The notes below the pieces were generated by a model that was not told the DNA's origin, did not search any database, and saw only the letters and a list, made by a program, of their open reading frames with translations. Below are positions 34,180 through 37,078 of a stretch of DNA of 37,078 nt, in pieces. The stretch is from a virus: positions 1-37,078 of IMG/VR virus record IMGVR_UViG_3300025168_000252. One strand, 5' to 3'. Position 1 is the first letter of the stretch. Every line of letters begins with the position of its first letter. Both the position numbers and the translations under genes were made by a program.

Positions 34180-34349
34180 TAGTTTTCCTTTAGAAAATTA
34201 GAGACAGCTATCCTGACTACTTCGGCGTTAGTTATATTGTTTTCGTCTGCGTATTTTTTGATTGTTTCTATATCTTTTTTAAGGAAAAGAACGTTGTAGT
34301 ATTGAGTTTCTCCTCCCAAACTGGTCTTCATATACTTAGCTCCGGGCAT
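34179..34349 (-). CDS. Ribbon-helix-helix (RHH) DNA-binding protein
   Basis: This 56-aa protein is read from ATG at 34349 (minus strand) to TAA ending at 34179, one base inside the next gene (TAATG). After an MPGAKYMKTSLGGETQ start, it shows the RHH pattern: a strand YYNVLFL, a helix KKDIETIKKYADENN, and a helix NAEVVRIAVSNFLKE with a T-N-A turn. RHH proteins bind DNA as dimers and often act as repressors. It lies directly before the Cys-rich gene and after DUF3310, and overlaps DUF3310 by 14 bases. A GAGG site precedes its ATG. It may control this operon; that is inference. Confidence 0.75.
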   Translation of the reverse strand: MPGAKYMKTSLGGETQYYNVLFLKKDIETIKKYADENNITNAEVVRIAVSNFLKEN

Positions 34350-34569
34350 CTTCAACCTCTTCTTTCCATATTCTTCTGTCTAAATACCAGATAGCTTTCT
34401 TTAAATCGTGAACTAAACTGTTGTTACCTTGTTTGCGACCTGCCCTACTTACATACTTTAAAACCTGACCCAAATGATAATCAAGATTCCAATCTTCGAT
34501 TACTTGAATCGGTTCAATTTCTCTTCCCTCTATGTAATGGGCTGGTTTATTTATAAGATCATTACTCAT
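34336..34569 (-). CDS. DUF3310 protein
   Basis: This 77-aa protein shows the DUF3310 pattern: NKPAHYIEGREIEPIQVIEDW, followed by HLGQVLKYVSRAGRK and a LVHDLKKAIWYLDRRI helix. These conserved parts (PxHY, IE.i.vI.dw, yl.RagrK, DLkKA.wYl) are those of the family, which is found in many phages next to nucleotide-metabolism or replication genes. The exact reaction is not settled; a nucleotide-related role has been suggested. It overlaps its neighbours, so it is part of the minus operon. Confidence 0.8.
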   Translation of the reverse strand: MSNDLINKPAHYIEGREIEPIQVIEDWNLDYHLGQVLKYVSRAGRKQGNNSLVHDLKKAIWYLDRRIWKEEVEDARS

Positions 34570-35023
34570 TGAAGAATGTTTCCTTCATCCGGTTAAACTC
34601 AGCAAGAGCTTCATCATTAGTTATGAGATCTTTTCTTGATTGAATACCAAGAACTTCTTTCATTACCGATACAGTTTCTTCTTCGTTGTCCCCACCAACC
34701 CAACGCTGCCAGTCTTTGTTGCTCCGACAGAGGAGAGAAAATGCAGCAACAGCTTTCTTTCCTTCCTCGGCATCTGGTTGAACAACTGCTTCATCTGTTT
34801 CTTCAGCAAGCTGTACAAGTACACACATGTAACGAGTGCTAGGGCTTTGAGTCATCAAAGATCTGACTCGCCCGTTGGATTTTGCTTGATCAGAACTGAG
34901 GTGTTTACCATCAAGCACATCTTCGGGGTTGACACGCAACGTGACCTTGTGACCACCATTAGCGGTCATGCTGGTGCTTACGAGTTGCGCTTCAAATTTG
35001 ATTGTGATGTCTGCTGTTTCCAT
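34562..35023 (-). CDS. Conserved hypothetical protein of the recombination block
   Basis: The 153-aa product is read from ATG at 35023; a GTG at 35032 would add three residues. It begins METADITIKFEAQLVSTSMT, with a KVTLRVNPED strand and a central VRSLMTQSPSTRYMCVLVQL segment. The C-terminal half is helical with acidic patches. It looks like a conserved marine-phage protein near SSB and HNH genes. No domain name is certain. It may help DNA replication or recombination by location. It overlaps the HNH gene by 46 bases. Confidence 0.65.
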   Translation of the reverse strand: METADITIKFEAQLVSTSMTANGGHKVTLRVNPEDVLDGKHLSSDQAKSNGRVRSLMTQSPSTRYMCVLVQLAEETDEAVVQPDAEEGKKAVAAFSLLCRSNKDWQRWVGGDNEEETVSVMKEVLGIQSRKDLITNDEALAEFNRMKETFFNE

Positions 35024-35286
35024 TCTTTCCACTTTCTTTCAGACCATTCTATTGGATCAACATAGTGCTTGATCCAAAAGGTAAGTTCATCTCCAAACGT
35101 ATGGCACATGGAATGATGGTTCCGGCACAACGGAACCGCTTGATCATCACCGCAAGCACGTTGAGACATTCCTCTAGGAACTCCAGTGACTGATGCCCTT
35201 GGATGGTGAGCATCCACGCCAAAGTTTTTACAAACCAGACATGGATGCTCGCGCACCCAACGAAGATATGGACCTGACTTGATCAA
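34978..35286 (-). CDS. HNH-type zinc nuclease-like protein (TTG start)
   Basis: This 102-aa protein has C16-x2-C19 (CLVC), D26-H27-H28 (DAHH), then GDDQAVPLCRNHHSMCH with Cys54, His57/58 and His62, plus GDELTFW. This is the layout of zinc-bound HNH/DUF968-like nucleases of phage recombination blocks. It could cut branched or single-strand DNA, but activity is not shown. The start is TTG at 35286, overlapping the previous gene's stop as TTGA. Confidence 0.75.
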   Translation of the reverse strand: MIKSGPYLRWVREHPCLVCKNFGVDAHHPRASVTGVPRGMSQRACGDDQAVPLCRNHHSMCHTFGDELTFWIKHYVDPIEWSERKWKEWKQQTSQSNLKRNS

Positions 35287-35624
35287 AGGTCGAATGCATC
35301 CTCATCGTTTTCAGGAGCAGGAGACTTCTTGGCCGCAACCTTGGAGGAGCTATCCTTCTTCCAAGAGTTATCCTCAAGGCAAATTGAAAGATAACTTTCA
35401 CCAGTAGCTTCATCCTTTCGCTTCCAGAGAGCCATGGATAGCCAAGTCTCTCCGTTCTCCTTGAACTCATCGACAATGTTCTTAAGCCAGATAGCGCATT
35501 CCCGATTCTTTTCATCGGCATTGTTACCTGTAAACCCACCCACCTTGAGCGAACCCTTGAAGTCGGGCTTGTTTGAGTTCTTTCCTTCCGGGAAATCAAT
35601 AATTCTTCCGTACATTTTTGCCAT
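35283..35624 (-). CDS. Probable single-strand DNA-binding-like protein
   Basis: This 113-aa protein has a beta-rich core (FKGSLKVGGFTGNN, CAIWLKNIVDEFKENGET, LSICLEDNSW), then a flexible linker and an acidic end (ENDEDAFDL, ending in Phe-Asp-Leu). A short OB-like core with an acidic hydrophobic tip is what SSB-type proteins use to recruit partners. It lies directly next to the Sak3 annealing protein. It has an AAGGA ribosome site. The assignment is by tail and neighbour, not by an assured domain. Confidence 0.55.
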   Translation of the reverse strand: MAKMYGRIIDFPEGKNSNKPDFKGSLKVGGFTGNNADEKNRECAIWLKNIVDEFKENGETWLSMALWKRKDEATGESYLSICLEDNSWKKDSSSKVAAKKSPAPENDEDAFDL

Positions 35625-35634
35625 GGTGTTTTCC

Positions 35635-36360
35635 TTATTTGTTGAGGGTTGCTAGACGTTCTTTAAATGAAGCAACAATTGCTTCGGCTACATCAGGGTG
35701 AGACTCCTTAAGTTTGGCCAACTCTTCCTTGTTGGACTTGAAGTGAGCCTGAAGATCTTCCTTTCTTTTAATTGCCTGAATCACTGTGTCATGGGCAATG
35801 AAGACACCATGTGTCTGTGCGTTGTCTACGACTTCTTTTAGTACTTGATCAATCTCAGCATGATCCTTGATCTTTCCGTTGGGCTTTGCCGAAACACCAT
35901 TTGACTTGGATACTTTGGCCTTAGGCGTTGACTTAGGCGCAACCGAATTGCCTGATGACTCAGAGGGAATGTCCTCTCCGGCATAGATGTAATGACCGAG
36001 GCCAAACATCGCCAAGCATTTGGTCAGGCATCTCATCTTGGCATCAGAGATGTCCCGAGAAGAAGGCGAATCAATTGCCTTGTTCTTGTAGTCCATGACA
36101 GGCAACCACATCGTTCTCTGTATATTATTGATAGAAACAATAACATGAACACTGGCCGTGCCATCGGGGTAGTACATAGCATCCGTGGTCAGTCCAGATG
36201 GGTGATCAAACTGTGTGAAGTGGTACTCAGAATCAGGGAAATGATCTTGAACAATTCCCCATGCCCATGCCCAACTCAAGTAAGTCAGGTTGCCTTTCTT
36301 CTCTGTCTTGTCGTTGCAATCAACGGCAGAAAGAGTCTTCCAAATGTTTTCGCTACTCAT
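35635..36360 (-). CDS. Sak3-type single-strand annealing protein (DUF1071)
   Basis: This 241-aa protein contains the DUF1071/Sak3 core: GNLTYLSWAWAW (residues 23-34), a YHFTQFDHPSG region, and a later SSRDISDAKMRCLTKCLAMFGLGHYIYAGEDIP helix region. The family anneals complementary single strands in phage recombination. After about residue 140 comes a Ser/Lys/Pro-rich linker and a helical C-terminus that may recruit SSB or a nuclease. A GGAGGA ribosome site precedes the ATG. It is placed with SSB-like and Cas4-like genes as in known phage recombination modules. Confidence 0.8.
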   Translation of the reverse strand: MSSENIWKTLSAVDCNDKTEKKGNLTYLSWAWAWGIVQDHFPDSEYHFTQFDHPSGLTTDAMYYPDGTASVHVIVSINNIQRTMWLPVMDYKNKAIDSPSSRDISDAKMRCLTKCLAMFGLGHYIYAGEDIPSESSGNSVAPKSTPKAKVSKSNGVSAKPNGKIKDHAEIDQVLKEVVDNAQTHGVFIAHDTVIQAIKRKEDLQAHFKSNKEELAKLKESHPDVAEAIVASFKERLATLNK

Positions 36361-36452
36361 TTATCCTCCAGTTTATTGTTTTTGATTTTTTCTAGTGCTT
36401 GTAAAAATTCATCGAAGGTTCTAGTGACTGATGCCAAGGCACACTCATTCAA
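36357..36452 (-). CDS. Possible 31-aa small protein (TTG start)
   Basis: From TTG at 36452 a 31-residue frame (NECALASVTRTFDEFLQALE...) ends at TGA 36357-36359. Its stop overlaps the Sak3 ATG as ATGA, and its start overlaps the stop of the previous gene (TTGA). Such overlaps at both ends suggest a real gene, and the product is an amphipathic helix. No good ribosome site is visible. It could also be only a translation-coupling spacer. No function can be given. Confidence 0.4.
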   Translation of the reverse strand: MNECALASVTRTFDEFLQALEKIKNNKLEDK

Positions 36453-36673
36453 TAACCCAACTCAGTAGCCTTAACTGTAAACAGCTTTTTTCTTTCAATT
36501 TCTTTTACTTTAATAGAGTAAATGTGCGTGTCGTCGTCAGATTCCTCAAGAAGGTCACCCACAAGGTGGTCCACATCGTTTTTGTTAGGACGGTATTGCA
36601 GTACCCAACCTCCGTATTTGTTGTCGATTAACCAAAACTTGTTTCCATTGTCATTTTTTCTGTATGCAGACAT
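36449..36673 (-). CDS. 74-aa unknown protein
   Basis: This 74-aa protein begins SAYRKNDNGNKFWLIDNKYG and has an acidic middle (VGDLLEESDDD), then strands and a basic KVKEIERKKLFTVK part. It overlaps the previous gene by one base (TGATG). No motif is recognised. The gene lies between the Cas4-like nuclease and the Sak3 gene, so a recombination or replication accessory role is possible from position only. Confidence 0.6.
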   Translation of the reverse strand: MSAYRKNDNGNKFWLIDNKYGGWVLQYRPNKNDVDHLVGDLLEESDDDTHIYSIKVKEIERKKLFTVKATELGY

Positions 36674-37078
36674 CAGTCATCCTCCTCTTTGACAAATCCC
36701 GGCAACCTACTTGACTGCCAGTCCTTGTATTGATCGCAGTGCCCGGCTATGGGACAGAAGCTTTCACACCTGCGGTACCTCCCGATTACAGGCTCTATCT
36801 CTGAGTCCACAGTGAGAGCAGCGGTGGCGTCCCTCTTCAGGCGGAAGGTGTCAACAAGAGTATTGCCCTCCCATACCTTCCAGTTCTTTCCGCCGGGCCA
36901 GCGTCCCTCGTGACTACACTGAGGGAGGTTTTCGCGAGCATCTAGGTGGGCCTTCAGGCGCTCAGAAACATACGCCTCACGCTCCTCAAAGCTCCACAGG
37001 GGAAGATCTATGGTCACCCCAGGCGTCGGGGGGTAATCCTGACTGCGCTCTGAGGTGGCCATAGACCAGTCCCTGATG
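36673..37078 (-). CDS. C-terminal part of a Cas4-like PD-(D/E)XK exonuclease, cut by the window edge
   Basis: The frame stays open to the end of the window (last in-frame codons read IRDWS before an internal Met at 37062), so the ATG at 37062 is probably not the start. The visible part shows IRDWS, a VTIDLPLWSFEEREAYVSER helix region, Cys49 (PQCSHEGRWP, numbered from Met37062), and a final RRCESFCPIAGHCDQY with three Cys. This is what I know from the Cys-bearing C-terminus of Cas4-like phage nucleases. The catalytic part should lie upstream, outside the window. It would make the single strands used by Sak3. Confidence 0.7.
   Translation of the reverse strand, partial: IRDWSMATSERSQDYPPTPGVTIDLPLWSFEEREAYVSERLKAHLDARENLPQCSHEGRWPGGKNWKVWEGNTLVDTFRLKRDATAALTVDSEIEPVIGRYRRCESFCPIAGHCDQYKDWQSSRLPGFVKEEDD

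Noticed and set aside
34640-35065. 141-aa plus-strand open frame in the minus block
   Set aside because: It is antisense to the conserved and HNH genes, with no ribosome site or domain.
35992-36468. 158-aa plus-strand open frame
   Set aside because: It is antisense to the Sak3 gene, whose DUF1071 motifs are clear on the minus strand.

Overview
This window looks like part of a tailed bacteriophage genome (Caudoviricetes), most likely with a short, podovirus-like tail. It runs from a Mu gpT-like major capsid protein through adaptor, fibre and nozzle-type proteins to very large presumed ejection proteins and a lysis cassette. It then meets an opposing block of DNA-recombination genes. No tail tube, tape-measure or baseplate genes are visible. 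A spanin pair (inner-membrane i-spanin plus lipoprotein o-spanin) implies a Gram-negative host. Many of the proteins resemble families I know from uncultured marine phages (Zn-ribbon virion protein, SU10-type adaptor, the 'GEFVMPADVV' C-terminal motif, a giant polyvalent protein). A marine origin is therefore likely, but this is an inference without a search.

Layout, plus strand (1-33994). Capsid and decoration genes (23-1946) have two strong hairpin terminators and a structured leader between them. Next come small basic proteins, including a 49-aa TTG-start gene, and an array of five small related proteins (2516-4922). These are followed by a membrane/coiled-coil protein, adaptor-type connectors and a Zn-ribbon protein (4922-7851). 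A 993-aa fibre with an S74 self-processing chaperone and a 923-aa P22 gp10-like or nozzle-like protein lead to a second array of three small paralogs (13784-14867). Four Gly/Pro-rich or very large virion proteins follow (14870-31366), ending in a 2549-aa polyvalent protein. Then come a small holin-like membrane protein, overlapping spanins, an HTH protein, a calcineurin-like phosphoesterase and an SprT-like metallopeptidase. Nearly all genes are head-to-tail, with ATGA, TAATG or GTGA overlaps.

Layout, minus strand (37078-33949). The presumed early/recombination operon, read right to left, contains the C-terminal end of a Cas4-like PD-(D/E)XK nuclease (cut by the window edge), small unknowns, a Sak3/DUF1071 single-strand annealing protein, an SSB-like protein with an acidic tail, and an HNH protein. 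It continues with a conserved unknown, DUF3310 and a ribbon-helix-helix regulator, and ends with a secreted seven-cysteine protein whose cysteine spacing resembles knottins. The two blocks converge and overlap by 46 bp, with no terminator visible between them.

Terminase, portal, DNA polymerase and a recognisable endolysin are not in this window and presumably lie outside it. No tRNA, CRISPR array or insertion sequence was seen. The best candidates for something undescribed are the secreted knottin-like peptide, the giant polyvalent protein with HExxH and ASCH-like modules, and the two independent arrays of tandem small virion-type paralogs.
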